From contig MEOD01000079.1 in assembly GCA_001768555.1 (NCBI GenBank), positions 1 to 64,000 on the forward strand: a stretch of DNA of 64,000 nucleotides. Direction: 5' to 3'. The stretch is from Bacteroidetes bacterium GWF2_29_10. Lineage in GTDB: Bacteria; Bacteroidota; Bacteroidia; Bacteroidales; GWE2-29-8. The position numbers and the translations under genes are program-made. The notes beneath the pieces are model-generated. The model was not told the origin of the DNA and did no database searches. It saw only the letters and a program-made list of their open reading frames with translations. Positions 1 through 7,942 of the stretch are shown piece after piece (positions within the stretch are counted from its first letter, which is position 1; the number at the start of each line of letters is the position of its first letter).

Positions 1-420
1 AATTACAACCGCACCTGCTTGGATTATTGCACCTTCACCAATAGTTATACCAGGAATAACTAAAACGCGACTGCCAAACCAAACGTTATCTCCAATATTT
101 ATTTTCTTTTTAATAACAACAGCGTCATAAGGCAATGTTTCCCCTTCGTAGTTGTGATTTTGAGTAATCATCATACATTCAGAGCCAGAATGGAAATTGT
201 CTCCGATGTAAACGTCTCCATGTCCAATAATCTGCATTCCATTAATGTTTACATTTTTACCAAAAGTAACTGTTTTGTATGGGATTGAGAATTTTCCATT
301 AACGTGTATTGGTAGTTTGTAATCCTTTAACTTCAATTTTGCAATTTTAGTATAATAGGCTCTTATTAAACCACTTTTAATATTGTAAATTAGTTTTCTT
401 ATTTTAGAAAATAAAATCAT
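1..420 (-). CDS. Hexapeptide-repeat O-acetyltransferase, C-terminus outside the window
   Basis: The reverse strand reads from an ATG at 418-420 through 140 codons without a stop to the window edge, so the 3' end is missing. The protein starts with a short basic amphipathic stretch. From about residue 55 it carries the I-G-x-x-x hexapeptide repeats of a left-handed beta-helix acyltransferase (HGDVYIGDN, KINIGDNVWFGSRVL, PGITIGEGAIIQAGAVV). The segment ITQNHNY supplies the His expected at the acetyl-CoA active site. It resembles the maltose/colanic-acid/capsule O-acetyltransferases (Maa/WcaF-type), which move acetyl from acetyl-CoA onto a sugar. The sugar acceptor cannot be told. Surface polysaccharide synthesis is the usual context, but the neighbours that would show this lie outside the window. 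Confidence 0.8.
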   Translation of the reverse strand, partial: MILFSKIRKLIYNIKSGLIRAYYTKIAKLKLKDYKLPIHVNGKFSIPYKTVTFGKNVNINGMQIIGHGDVYIGDNFHSGSECMMITQNHNYEGETLPYDAVVIKKKINIGDNVWFGSRVLVIPGITIGEGAIIQAGAVVI

Positions 421-516
421 ATTGGTCAAAGTATTTAAAAAGTGCAATTATACAATATATTTTCACATATTCAACAAAAAATGTATTTCTCTGATTATGA
501 AAAATATTTTATAAAA

Positions 517-553
517 AAAACACCTCACTTGTAAAAAACAAGTAAGGTGTTTT
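517..553 (-). terminator. Rho-independent terminator of gapA
   Basis: A near-perfect inverted repeat (ACACCTTACTTGT / ACAAGTGAGGTGT on the minus strand, 7-nt loop) is followed on the minus strand by a run of eight T. It sits 30 nt past the gapA stop. The remaining sequence between the acetyltransferase and gapA (421-516) shows nothing recognisable. Confidence 0.85.
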
Positions 554-583
554 ATAATTTTAATTTATTTTACAATGCTTTTA

Positions 584-1594
584 TTATAATTCACTTATTT
601 TTTTAGCTAAGTCAACTAATCTGTTAGAATATCCAGTTTCATTATCATACCAGGAAACTACTTTAACAAATTTTTTATCTTCCCCAACAACAGCAGTTAA
701 TTCTGCGTCAAATATACTTGAATATTTATTTCCAATTACGTCAACAGACACAATTGGGTCTTCACAAAATTGAAGAATACCTTTTAATGATGTTTCAGAA
801 GCTTTTTTAAACACTGCATTTATTTCTTCTGCTGTAGTTGCTTTTTTAACACTAAAACTAAAGTCAGTAATAGAACCATTAATAACAGGAACACGGAAAC
901 TAGTTCCACCGAGGTTGCCTTTTAAATGAGGTAATATTTTAGTAATAGCTTTAGCAGCGCCTGTTGATGTAGGAATAATAGAATTAGCAGCAGCTCTAGC
1001 TCTTCTTAGGTCTTTATGAGGTGCGTCAACTAATCTTTGATCTCCAGTGTATGCATGAGTAGTAGTAAGAAATCCTTTTTCAACACCCCAATTATCGTCA
1101 ATAATTTTCACTATTGGAGCTGCACAATTTGTAGTGCAAGAAGCGTTAGAAATTATTACATCCGATTTTGTTAGAATTTCATCATTAACACCAAGTACTA
1201 CTTGCTTAATATCGTCACCTTTAGCAGGAGCAGATATGATAACTTTCTTAGCACCAGCTTTAATGTGAAGAGATGCGCTTTCGCTATCTAAAAATCTACC
1301 AGTAGATTCAATAACAACATCAACATCAAGAGCTTTCCAAGGTAAGTTTTGAGGATCTTTTTCAGCGTAGATTTTTATTTTTCTTCCGTTTACTATCATA
1401 CCTTCATTATCAGAAAGTATTTCATTTTTATTCACGCCATGTACGGAATCGTATTTTAATAGATGAGCGAGTGTTTTACTGTCAGTAAGATCATTTAACG
1501 CTACTATTTCAAATTGAGGATTATTAATCATGGCATTAAAGGTAACCCTACCTATTCGGCCAAAGCCATTAATAGCAACTTTTATTGTTTTCAT
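584..1594 (-). CDS. gapA: Glyceraldehyde-3-phosphate dehydrogenase, type I
   Basis: The product interconverts glyceraldehyde 3-phosphate + NAD+ + phosphate and 1,3-bisphosphoglycerate in cytoplasmic glycolysis and gluconeogenesis. At 336 residues it is full length. The Rossmann motif NGFGRIGR is at 9-16. The active-site block SNASCTTNCAAP carries catalytic Cys153, and His180 lies in TTTHAYTGDQ. The conserved RRARAAANSIIPTSTGAAKA block follows. The segment VALNDLTD after the second strand fits the NAD-preferring class; this is family knowledge, not proof. It is monocistronic, with a good promoter upstream and a strong terminator downstream. No PGK or TIM gene is adjacent. Confidence 0.97.
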   Translation of the reverse strand: MKTIKVAINGFGRIGRVTFNAMINNPQFEIVALNDLTDSKTLAHLLKYDSVHGVNKNEILSDNEGMIVNGRKIKIYAEKDPQNLPWKALDVDVVIESTGRFLDSESASLHIKAGAKKVIISAPAKGDDIKQVVLGVNDEILTKSDVIISNASCTTNCAAPIVKIIDDNWGVEKGFLTTTHAYTGDQRLVDAPHKDLRRARAAANSIIPTSTGAAKAITKILPHLKGNLGGTSFRVPVINGSITDFSFSVKKATTAEEINAVFKKASETSLKGILQFCEDPIVSVDVIGNKYSSIFDAELTAVVGEDKKFVKVVSWYDNETGYSNRLVDLAKKISEL

Positions 1595-1631
1595 AATATT
1601 ATAATATTTTATGGTAAATTCAAAATATTTA

Positions 1632-1661
1632 CAAACCTACAGTTTTTTTTAATACAAACAA
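1632..1661 (-). promoter_or_regulatory. Bacteroidota-type promoter of gapA
   Basis: On the minus strand TTG (1661-1659) is followed after 19 nt by TAGGTTTG (1639-1632), matching the Bacteroidota -33/-7 pattern TTG-N19-TAnnTTTG. The -7 box lies 38 nt upstream of the ATG. Confidence 0.6.
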
Positions 1662-1769
1662 TTTTTTTAATTAAAAAACACTAGCTTAAATCATGTATGT
1701 AATAGGCATCTATAAAGGGATATAGATTAAACATAAAAAAAAAGTTAAAAAAATGTAAATAAAATAATC

Positions 1770-1798
1770 TTGAAAGTTTAATTAATTATTTACTTTTG
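1770..1798 (+). promoter_or_regulatory. Promoter of rpiB and the LutB-like gene
   Basis: TTG at 1770-1772 and TACTTTTG at 1791-1798, separated by 18 nt, fit the Bacteroidota promoter pattern. The box lies 68 nt upstream of the rpiB start. Confidence 0.5.
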
Positions 1799-1865
1799 TT
1801 TGTTTAAAAGGTAATAAGGATTACAATAGTTTCGTATTATCAAATATTAAGTAAAATTAGTTTTA

Positions 1866-2318
1866 ATGAAAAAAGGGTTGTTATTTGTATCTATAGGTTG
1901 TGATCATGCAGGATTTTTGTTAAAAGAGAAAGTAAAAATGTTGTTTACAGATGAAAAGCACTTTATTCTGAACGATTGTGGAACTTTCAGTGAGGAATCA
2001 GTTGATTATCCTGATTTTGTTCATCCAGTAGCTAAGTCTGTAAATAAAGATGAGTCAGATTTAGGGATATTAATTTGTGGCAGTGGCAATGGAGTTTGCA
2101 TGACTGCAAATAAATACCCTAATGTACGAGCGGCACTTTGTTGGACAAATGAATTGGCTGAATTATCAAGAGCACATAATGATGCAAATATTTTATGTTT
2201 GCCAGCGAGGTTTGTGAGTGAAGAATTAGCAATAGAAATGATTAATACTTTTTTAAATACAGAGTTTGAAAGTGGAAGACATTTAAAGAGAGTGATGAAA
2301 ATTAACAATATTTTATAG
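1866..2318 (+). CDS. rpiB: Ribose-5-phosphate isomerase B
   Basis: This is a 150-residue RpiB/LacAB-family isomerase that interconverts ribose 5-phosphate and ribulose 5-phosphate in the pentose phosphate pathway. The substrate-binding motif GCDHAG is at residues 11-16. Cys71 in CGSGNG corresponds to the proton-transferring Cys of RpiB. The ELSRAHNDANIL block holds the second conserved His. The usual E. coli motif is CGTGIG; the N in CGSGNG is a minor variant. Only four bases separate the stop from the ATG of the next gene, so the two are probably cotranscribed. Some RpiB paralogues act on allose or galactose phosphates, so exact substrate is inferred. Confidence 0.93.
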   Translation: MKKGLLFVSIGCDHAGFLLKEKVKMLFTDEKHFILNDCGTFSEESVDYPDFVHPVAKSVNKDESDLGILICGSGNGVCMTANKYPNVRAALCWTNELAELSRAHNDANILCLPARFVSEELAIEMINTFLNTEFESGRHLKRVMKINNIL

Positions 2319-2322
2319 TTTT

Positions 2323-3663
2323 ATGACAACTGAAAAGCATCAATACAGTAAACAAGTAGAGCAAGAGGTATTAAACTTAAGGAAGAATATTGATAATCAT
2401 AATTTTCAGTTTAGAGGAGCGTTACGTCAATTTGTGAATAAAGAGCAATCGAATAAACGCTTGGATTTTATAAAGTCAAAATCAATTGATGATTTAGATA
2501 GAAACATTGCTGATTTTGAAGTTAATTTTATAAATAGGGGAGGTAAAATCGCATGGATAAATAGTAATGAAGATTTTACACTAGAGTTAAATAAAATAAT
2601 AAAGCAACATGTTTCAAAGAAAATAGCGAAGCATAAATCAAATATAATCAAAGAATTCTCTTATGCAGAAGAGCTCTTTGAGCGTGTTTCCAATGTTAGT
2701 ATTTCAGAGATAGTGTCAGACAAGTTATCAAATCATTTGGTAAACCCATTGATAGAAGCAGATACTAAAAACATCCATTCATTTCTTAATGATAAATATC
2801 ATATACCTTTAACTGTTACAGAGAATGAAGTTTCTGAATTTTTAAGAACAGAAATCAACAAGATTATAGATAATACAGACATATCCATTTCAGAAGCAGA
2901 TTTTTTATTTGCAGATAATGGTTCTATTATTATTTCTGAAAATGATGGAGATATAGGCCTTTCTATATCAAAGCATAAAATTCATATTGTTATTGCAGGT
3001 ATTGATAATATATTCCCAACAATTAAAGAGTCGGAGTTTTTATTAAGCATGTTGTCCACTTATAGATATGGGCGAAAAGTCAATACATCAAACTTTATTA
3101 TTTCAGGAGTTAAACAACCAGAAGAAAGTGAAGGAATAGATGAATTATATTTATTTTTAGTTAATAATTACAGAACTGAATTACTTGCAAAGCCAGAGCA
3201 AAAGAAAGTTTTAAATTGCATTAAATGTGGCATTTGTCAAAATGTATGTCCTGTATATAAAACGATAGGTGACAGTAAATACAATGCAATTCAAACAGGA
3301 CCAATCGGGTTATTAACTACACCTTATTTAGATAAAGAAAAGACGTCAATATTATATCTTTGCTCATTGTGCGGCAAATGTTCTAATATTTGTCCTGCAG
3401 GAATAAATATTCCAAAACTAATATTGTATGATAGGCGTGATTTTTCAAACTTACCAGAATATTCAAGAATAAGAACAGCAATTAAAATATATAGAGCTAC
3501 TTATCTGAATAATTGGGTGAAAAATTATTGTCCAAATAGAATTAAAAAATGGATAAAAGATCTTTTGTTAAAAAAAATGATGCGATCTCCAAATTTAAAT
3601 GATTACAATAATATAAAGTTACCAAAAAAGAATTTTAATCAAATAGTCGGAAAAAGGATGTAA
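2323..3663 (+). CDS. LutB-like iron-sulfur protein (lactate utilisation family)
   Basis: The 446-residue protein has an N-terminal LUD-type domain (about 60-260) and a C-terminal ferredoxin region with two complete [4Fe-4S] motifs. The first is Cys299, 302, 305, 309 (CIKCGICQNVCP), the second Cys347, 350, 353, 357 (CSLCGKCSNICP). This is the architecture of LutB/YkgF, the electron-transfer subunit of the LutABC L-lactate dehydrogenase. No lutA (CCG-domain) or lutC gene lies next to it, so partners must be elsewhere or the protein acts in another electron-transfer role. It follows rpiB by 4 nt and is probably in the same transcript. The last 75 residues are basic and unassigned. Confidence 0.8.
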   Translation: MTTEKHQYSKQVEQEVLNLRKNIDNHNFQFRGALRQFVNKEQSNKRLDFIKSKSIDDLDRNIADFEVNFINRGGKIAWINSNEDFTLELNKIIKQHVSKKIAKHKSNIIKEFSYAEELFERVSNVSISEIVSDKLSNHLVNPLIEADTKNIHSFLNDKYHIPLTVTENEVSEFLRTEINKIIDNTDISISEADFLFADNGSIIISENDGDIGLSISKHKIHIVIAGIDNIFPTIKESEFLLSMLSTYRYGRKVNTSNFIISGVKQPEESEGIDELYLFLVNNYRTELLAKPEQKKVLNCIKCGICQNVCPVYKTIGDSKYNAIQTGPIGLLTTPYLDKEKTSILYLCSLCGKCSNICPAGINIPKLILYDRRDFSNLPEYSRIRTAIKIYRATYLNNWVKNYCPNRIKKWIKDLLLKKMMRSPNLNDYNNIKLPKKNFNQIVGKRM

Positions 3664-3749
3664 TTCGGACTATCTGTATAATCAACCGTTCACAACCTAT
3701 TCAAAAAAAATATTTATACAAATAGTTTATAGTATAACTCTAATTGTTG

Positions 3750-3757
3750 TAATTTTG
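3750..3757 (+). promoter_or_regulatory. -7 box upstream of serine acetyltransferase
   Basis: TAATTTTG matches TAnnTTTG, 41 nt upstream of the ATG at 3799. No clear -33 TTG was found at the expected spacing. Confidence 0.4.
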
Positions 3758-3798
3758 CAGAGTTTAAATAATAGTAGGTTATTAAATTATTATAAAAA

Positions 3799-4698
3799 AT
3801 GGAAGAAGAAATAGAAGATATATTGCAAAACACAGTAAACAAATTGTGTAAGCCCGATTCTTATAAAGATGTTTTTCATGGTACATTAAACAATGTTCCA
3901 ATGCCATCAATTTTGGCGTTAAAAGAAATTGTCGAATTACTTAGGGAAACAATATTTCCAGGATATTTTGGAAATCATAGTGTTAAAAAAGAAAACCTAT
4001 CTTACTACATAGGAGTTAATATTGATAAAATATACCGATTACTTAGTGAGCAAATAAAGAGAGGTATTTGTTTTGAAATGTGTGATATAAAGAAGCATAA
4101 TAATAGTTGCACAGAATGTGATAAGATTGCAGAATCTAAGTCTCAAATTTTCATTTCAAAAATTCCATTGATAAGGCATTTGCTAACAACTGATGTTCAT
4201 GCTACATTTAATGGAGATCCTGCTGCTAAGAATTATGGAGAAATAATTTATTGCTATCCAGGCATAAAGGCTTTAACTAATTATAGAATTGCACATGAAT
4301 TATTGAAATTAGATATTTCATTAATTCCTCGAATGATTACAGAATTAGCTCATTCGGAAACAGGAATTGATATACATCCAGGTGCAAGTATTGGTGAATT
4401 TTTTGCAATTGATCATGGCACTGGCGTTGTGATTGGAGAAACTAGTGTTATTGGTAAGAATGTAAAGATTTATCAAGGAGTAACTTTGGGAGCCAAAAGT
4501 TTTCCATTGGATGAGCAAGGTAATCCAATAAAGGGAGTTCCACGTCATCCTATTATTGAAGACAATGTTGTGATATATTCAGAAGCAACAATATTAGGGC
4601 GAATAACAATTGGGAAAGGTTCTATTGTTGGAGGTAATATATGGGTTACAAATGATCTTGCACCTAACTCAAAGATAACACAATCAACGCCAAAATAA
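3799..4698 (+). CDS. cysE: Serine O-acetyltransferase (EpsC/CysE type)
   Basis: This enzyme transfers acetyl from acetyl-CoA to L-serine, the first step of cysteine synthesis. An N-terminal helical domain (1-160) leads into a left-handed beta-helix with the diagnostic blocks HSETGIDIHPGASIGEFFAIDHGTGVV split at 185-211 and IGETSVIGKNVKIYQGVTLGA at 212-232. Asp205-His206 form the catalytic pair of the family. The protein is 299 residues, in the long EpsC-like class. Four cysteines at 91, 95, 104 and 107 (CX3C-X8-CX2C) in the helical domain are unusual and could bind a metal or sense redox state. Its stop lies one base from the convergent cysteine desulfurase gene, so there is no room for a terminator. 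No cysK is adjacent. Confidence 0.92.
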   Translation: MEEEIEDILQNTVNKLCKPDSYKDVFHGTLNNVPMPSILALKEIVELLRETIFPGYFGNHSVKKENLSYYIGVNIDKIYRLLSEQIKRGICFEMCDIKKHNNSCTECDKIAESKSQIFISKIPLIRHLLTTDVHATFNGDPAAKNYGEIIYCYPGIKALTNYRIAHELLKLDISLIPRMITELAHSETGIDIHPGASIGEFFAIDHGTGVVIGETSVIGKNVKIYQGVTLGAKSFPLDEQGNPIKGVPRHPIIEDNVVIYSEATILGRITIGKGSIVGGNIWVTNDLAPNSKITQSTPK

Positions 4699-4699
4699 A

Positions 4700-5851
4700 C
4701 TATGTTATAGGGAACTTAGCTATTATTTTCTTTAATGTTTCTATGACGTAGTCTATTTCATCCACTGTATTATATTTTGAAAAAGAGAAACGTACGGTTG
4801 GGTAATTATCACCCTTACGAAGAATATCAATAACGTGTGATTTTTTATTTGAACCAGAAGAACAAGCGCTGCCAGAAGAAGCTGCAACGTTATTAATATC
4901 TAATAATTCGAGAAAAGTTTCATTGTTAATACTTACTTTAAAAGAGACATTTACAATATTGTATAATCCTTTATTGTCTGAATTGGCATTAAACTCAATA
5001 TGATGTTCAAAGTTTTCATTAAGTTTACTAACAAAATATCTTTTTAATGAAGCAATATAATCTTGATTATGTTTTAAATTATCAAAAGCAATTTGCATTG
5101 TTTGCGCCATAGTTGCAATACCTAAAGTATTTTCTGTCCCACTCCTAATATTTCTTTCTTGAGCACCTCCATTGATTATTCTTTCTATAAGAATATTGTC
5201 GCTTTTAAAAAGAAATCCAATTCCTTTTATGCCATGGAATTTATGAGCCGAACCTGCTGCCATTGAGATGTTCGACTTTTGGAAGTCAATATCATATTTT
5301 GCTATTGTTTGCACTGTGTCACAAAATAGAAAGGCATTATTTTTCAAGCAAACATTGGTAATATCTTTTAGAGGAATAAGTGAACCTGTTTCATTATTAG
5401 CATGCATTAGGCATAATAATGACTTAGGTTTGCATGATAATAATTCTTCTATATGATTAACGTCTGGTTCCCCATTCGTGTCAATATTTAAATAGTCAAC
5501 ATTTATGTTAAAATATCTTTTCAAAAAATTTATTGTATTTAAAACGGCATAATGTTCTAATGGCGACACTATGACGTTTTGCACCTCTTTGTTCTTTAAA
5601 ACAAAACCTAAGATGCCAATATTAATTGCTTCTGTTGCAGAGGATGTGAATATTATTTCTGAAGGATTAGCATGCAATAATTTTGCAATAATATTTCTGC
5701 TTTCTTCTATTAGAACTTTTGTTTTTCTACCTTCTAAGTGAATAGAAGAAGGATTGCCATAATACATATTTATTATGCTCTTTGAATATTCCAATACATC
5801 GTCATCTGTTTGAGTTGTTGCGGCATTGTCAAAATAAACATTCATCATCAA
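4700..5851 (-). CDS. Cysteine desulfurase (NifS/IscS family)
   Basis: This is a 383-residue PLP-dependent class-V aminotransferase fold enzyme. It removes sulfur from L-cysteine as an enzyme persulfide for Fe-S clusters or thio-cofactors. The N-terminal YFDNAATT is diagnostic. Lys204 in SAHKFHGIKG forms the PLP Schiff base, and Cys330 in SSGSACSSGS is the mobile-loop sulfur-accepting Cys typical of the IscS/NifS group rather than SufS. The start could be any of the three leading Met codons (M1-M3). No iscU/nifU gene is near. It lies 77 nt downstream of the Fe-S-rich redox operon on the same strand, with its own possible -7 box, so it may serve both that operon and general cluster assembly. 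Confidence 0.92.
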   Translation of the reverse strand: MMMNVYFDNAATTQTDDDVLEYSKSIINMYYGNPSSIHLEGRKTKVLIEESRNIIAKLLHANPSEIIFTSSATEAINIGILGFVLKNKEVQNVIVSPLEHYAVLNTINFLKRYFNINVDYLNIDTNGEPDVNHIEELLSCKPKSLLCLMHANNETGSLIPLKDITNVCLKNNAFLFCDTVQTIAKYDIDFQKSNISMAAGSAHKFHGIKGIGFLFKSDNILIERIINGGAQERNIRSGTENTLGIATMAQTMQIAFDNLKHNQDYIASLKRYFVSKLNENFEHHIEFNANSDNKGLYNIVNVSFKVSINNETFLELLDINNVAASSGSACSSGSNKKSHVIDILRKGDNYPTVRFSFSKYNTVDEIDYVIETLKKIIAKFPIT

Positions 5852-5898
5852 TCAAGTTTCAAAAGTTATTAATAATCATTTTCTTTGTTATAAGAAAA

Positions 5899-5906
5899 CA
5901 AATCTA
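5899..5906 (-). promoter_or_regulatory. -7 box upstream of cysteine desulfurase
   Basis: The minus strand reads TAGATTTG (TAnnTTTG) 48 nt upstream of the start at 5851. No convincing -33 TTG is seen, so independent transcription is only suggested. Confidence 0.35.
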
Positions 5907-5928
5907 AAACTTTTTTTCTAAAATCCAT

Positions 5929-6426
5929 TTATATTTTATATTGTAAACTTCCATTTGGACAGGAAACAACACATTTTAAACATTTAGAACAAGTATAACT
6001 ATTACCAGGTTTTTGCATGTTTTTTTGATACAAACTAAATTTTTCTGGTTGCATTTGTACTACGTAACATTCCTTATCACAAATTCCGCATTTACTACAA
6101 TTGTTAGAGTCTATTTTTATGCTAAAAAATGAATACTTATTCAACCATCCTGATATCCATGCTATTGGGCAACCTATTTTATGATATTGGTACATTTGAT
6201 TCATTTTACTATTAGGGTTCATGTTCATAATGAGCTCCATAATTAATCCCATTGGGCATAACCATCTGCAAAATACTTTTCCAAAAACAATTCCTAACAA
6301 CACACCTACAAGCAAAACATACCAAAGCGAGATTTGATAACGAGATATTAATAAATAAATTACCGCACTCAAAACAGAAAGTATTAAAACTCGTTTATTG
6401 ACTAATATTTTTAATAATTTTCTCAT
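5929..6426 (-). CDS. NapH-like membrane ferredoxin with two [4Fe-4S] clusters
   Basis: This 165-residue protein has two predicted membrane helices (about 12-27 and 34-52). The membrane-edge motif FCRWLCPMG (Cys53, Cys57) typical of the NapH/NosR/CcoG polyferredoxin family comes next, then a soluble domain. That domain carries Cys110, 113, 116, 120 and Cys146, 149, 152, 156, enough for two [4Fe-4S] clusters. Family members pass electrons between the quinone pool and soluble acceptors. It is half the length of NapH, which has four helices. It is the last gene of a five-gene operon and follows the DUF302 gene by 4 nt. Its electron donor and acceptor are unknown; the adjacent thioredoxin-reductase-like flavoprotein is one candidate. 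Confidence 0.8.
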   Translation of the reverse strand: MRKLLKILVNKRVLILSVLSAVIYLLISRYQISLWYVLLVGVLLGIVFGKVFCRWLCPMGLIMELIMNMNPNSKMNQMYQYHKIGCPIAWISGWLNKYSFFSIKIDSNNCSKCGICDKECYVVQMQPEKFSLYQKNMQKPGNSYTCSKCLKCVVSCPNGSLQYKI

Positions 6427-6430
6427 AAAT

Positions 6431-6937
6431 CTAAAATATGCTAAATTTAAAATTCATAAACACTAATATATTTTCTACTTCAAGAGAAACTTTTTCAATT
6501 AATGTTTCAGTTTCACCTCCAAAAAGTTTACCCATAATTGCGCCATTTGCAGTTGATAAATAAACTTGTCCATCAGCTTTTTCATAAATAGCAAAAGCCT
6601 TAGGCATCATTGCGCCCATTGCTTTTCTGCTATCAGAACTAAGCATTTGAGATGCGTATTTTCCACTACAATATTTAATAATAGTGTACTTCCCTATTGA
6701 TTTCCCCCCATTTTCAATCACTTCTTTATTCATATCATAGGTAGTTACAACATGCCATTCAGGCATTGACTGTATTCTTTTTTCTACAATTCTAATTGTT
6801 TTTTCATAATCATAAGGACTTTTCATTTCCTTAATCATCATTTTTCCTGCAGAAATATTTATTACAATTCCTGTAAAAATAATTCCAATAAAAATTCCGA
6901 ATATAGTAAAAACTATAGCTATTAATTTTGTTTTCAT
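6431..6937 (-). CDS. Membrane-anchored DUF302-family protein
   Basis: The 168-residue product has an N-terminal hydrophobic anchor (about 5-30) and a DUF302-type domain (about 45-150). Recognisable features are the RIVEKRIQSMPEWHVV helix with a following strand, a central CSGKYASQML segment and an AIYEKADGQVYLSTAN strand. DUF302 has no firmly established biochemical role, although it often accompanies redox and sulfur-metabolism genes. Its place between a TDT-family transporter and a NapH-like ferredoxin suggests a periplasmic or outer-face accessory role. A single conserved Cys lies in YCSGKY. Function is not assigned. Confidence 0.65.
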   Translation of the reverse strand: MKTKLIAIVFTIFGIFIGIIFTGIVINISAGKMMIKEMKSPYDYEKTIRIVEKRIQSMPEWHVVTTYDMNKEVIENGGKSIGKYTIIKYCSGKYASQMLSSDSRKAMGAMMPKAFAIYEKADGQVYLSTANGAIMGKLFGGETETLIEKVSLEVENILVFMNFKFSIF

Positions 6938-6957
6938 TTTTAATTATTATTAACGAA

Positions 6958-7908
6958 TTAATCTTCTTCTATGCATATTTCCCCTTTATAAGCTTGTATT
7001 ATAGTATACCAAGCAACGATAGAAATTGCTGTTATAGCAATTAAAAATAAAGTTATTGCAATAACTTTAAAAAATAGTACTGGCATAATTTGATATGCTA
7101 TAGCAGAAGCTATAGTTGCTGCTGTAAGAGGAAATGTAAATGCCCACCATGACATAAAAAACTTAAGCTTAAAAAAACTTTTGTACATTACAATAAGTAA
7201 TACTATAAAAAAGTAAGTTATTAAAAGTAAGAATGCGGAGAAATTATCCCAGCTCATATTAATTCTCATATAAGAAATAAATCCCACAGCTGGAGGTGCA
7301 ATTATAATGAAAAATGTAGGTATAAATTTTTCTGGGAGTTGAGCATGAAATATTACTCTATATAGAAAAATTGTAAATAACACAATCCAAAATAAAAATC
7401 CCACAGCAAAATAAAAATACGAGATAATTAGTGGAGCAAAATCTACTCCAGTAACAGGAATAAGAATATTTCCGACAACAGGAATAAACCAAGCTGGGCT
7501 AAAATGTTGTATTTCAAAGTTATGTTGTATCCAAAATCTTATAGTTGCAAGCATAAGGATTGTGTGAAGAATAACACCCATCCACCATAATGGGATAGAC
7601 AATATAGGATAATAAGAATGAAATGCTATTGATAGTAAAAGAATAGAAATACTGATTGTTGAGAAAAAGTTAATTCGAATTCTATGTTTAAAATCTTTTT
7701 TAACTTCACTTGGATATAAAATAAATTTAGCACCATATAATATAACAAAAAGAAAAAACAATGAAATAACAAAAAAAATAGAAACATCAAAAAATACATG
7801 AGGCATCCATTGAAGATGATTAAATTTTCCAAAAATTATTGTTAAACCAGTAAGTCCCATAATTATTGAAAAACTCGTAATAGGGAAAAATTGAATTTTG
7901 TTTTTCAT
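6958..7908 (-). CDS. TDT/SLAC1-family transporter (TehA-like)
   Basis: This is a 316-residue integral membrane protein with about ten hydrophobic helices and very short loops. Family-like segments are HFSPAWFIPVVGNILIPVTG around residue 140-160 and SWWAFTFPLTAATIA around 255-270; the Pro and Phe residues in such helices line the anion pore in TehA/SLAC1. The TDT (tellurite-resistance/dicarboxylate transporter) family moves anions such as chloride, nitrate, sulfite (yeast Ssu1) or dicarboxylates. Substrate here is not determinable. It is 34 nt downstream of the flavoprotein gene in the redox operon, so a redox-active sulfur or nitrogen oxyanion is a reasonable guess. Confidence 0.82.
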   Translation of the reverse strand: MKNKIQFFPITSFSIIMGLTGLTIIFGKFNHLQWMPHVFFDVSIFFVISLFFLFVILYGAKFILYPSEVKKDFKHRIRINFFSTISISILLLSIAFHSYYPILSIPLWWMGVILHTILMLATIRFWIQHNFEIQHFSPAWFIPVVGNILIPVTGVDFAPLIISYFYFAVGFLFWIVLFTIFLYRVIFHAQLPEKFIPTFFIIIAPPAVGFISYMRINMSWDNFSAFLLLITYFFIVLLIVMYKSFFKLKFFMSWWAFTFPLTAATIASAIAYQIMPVLFFKVIAITLFLIAITAISIVAWYTIIQAYKGEICIEED

Positions 7909-7942
7909 TTATAGATTTATTATTAAAAGTGTAAAAAATATA

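Noticed and set aside
2323-3663. Complete lactate-utilisation operon lutABC
   Set aside because: Only the LutB-like gene is present; the neighbours are rpiB and serine acetyltransferase.
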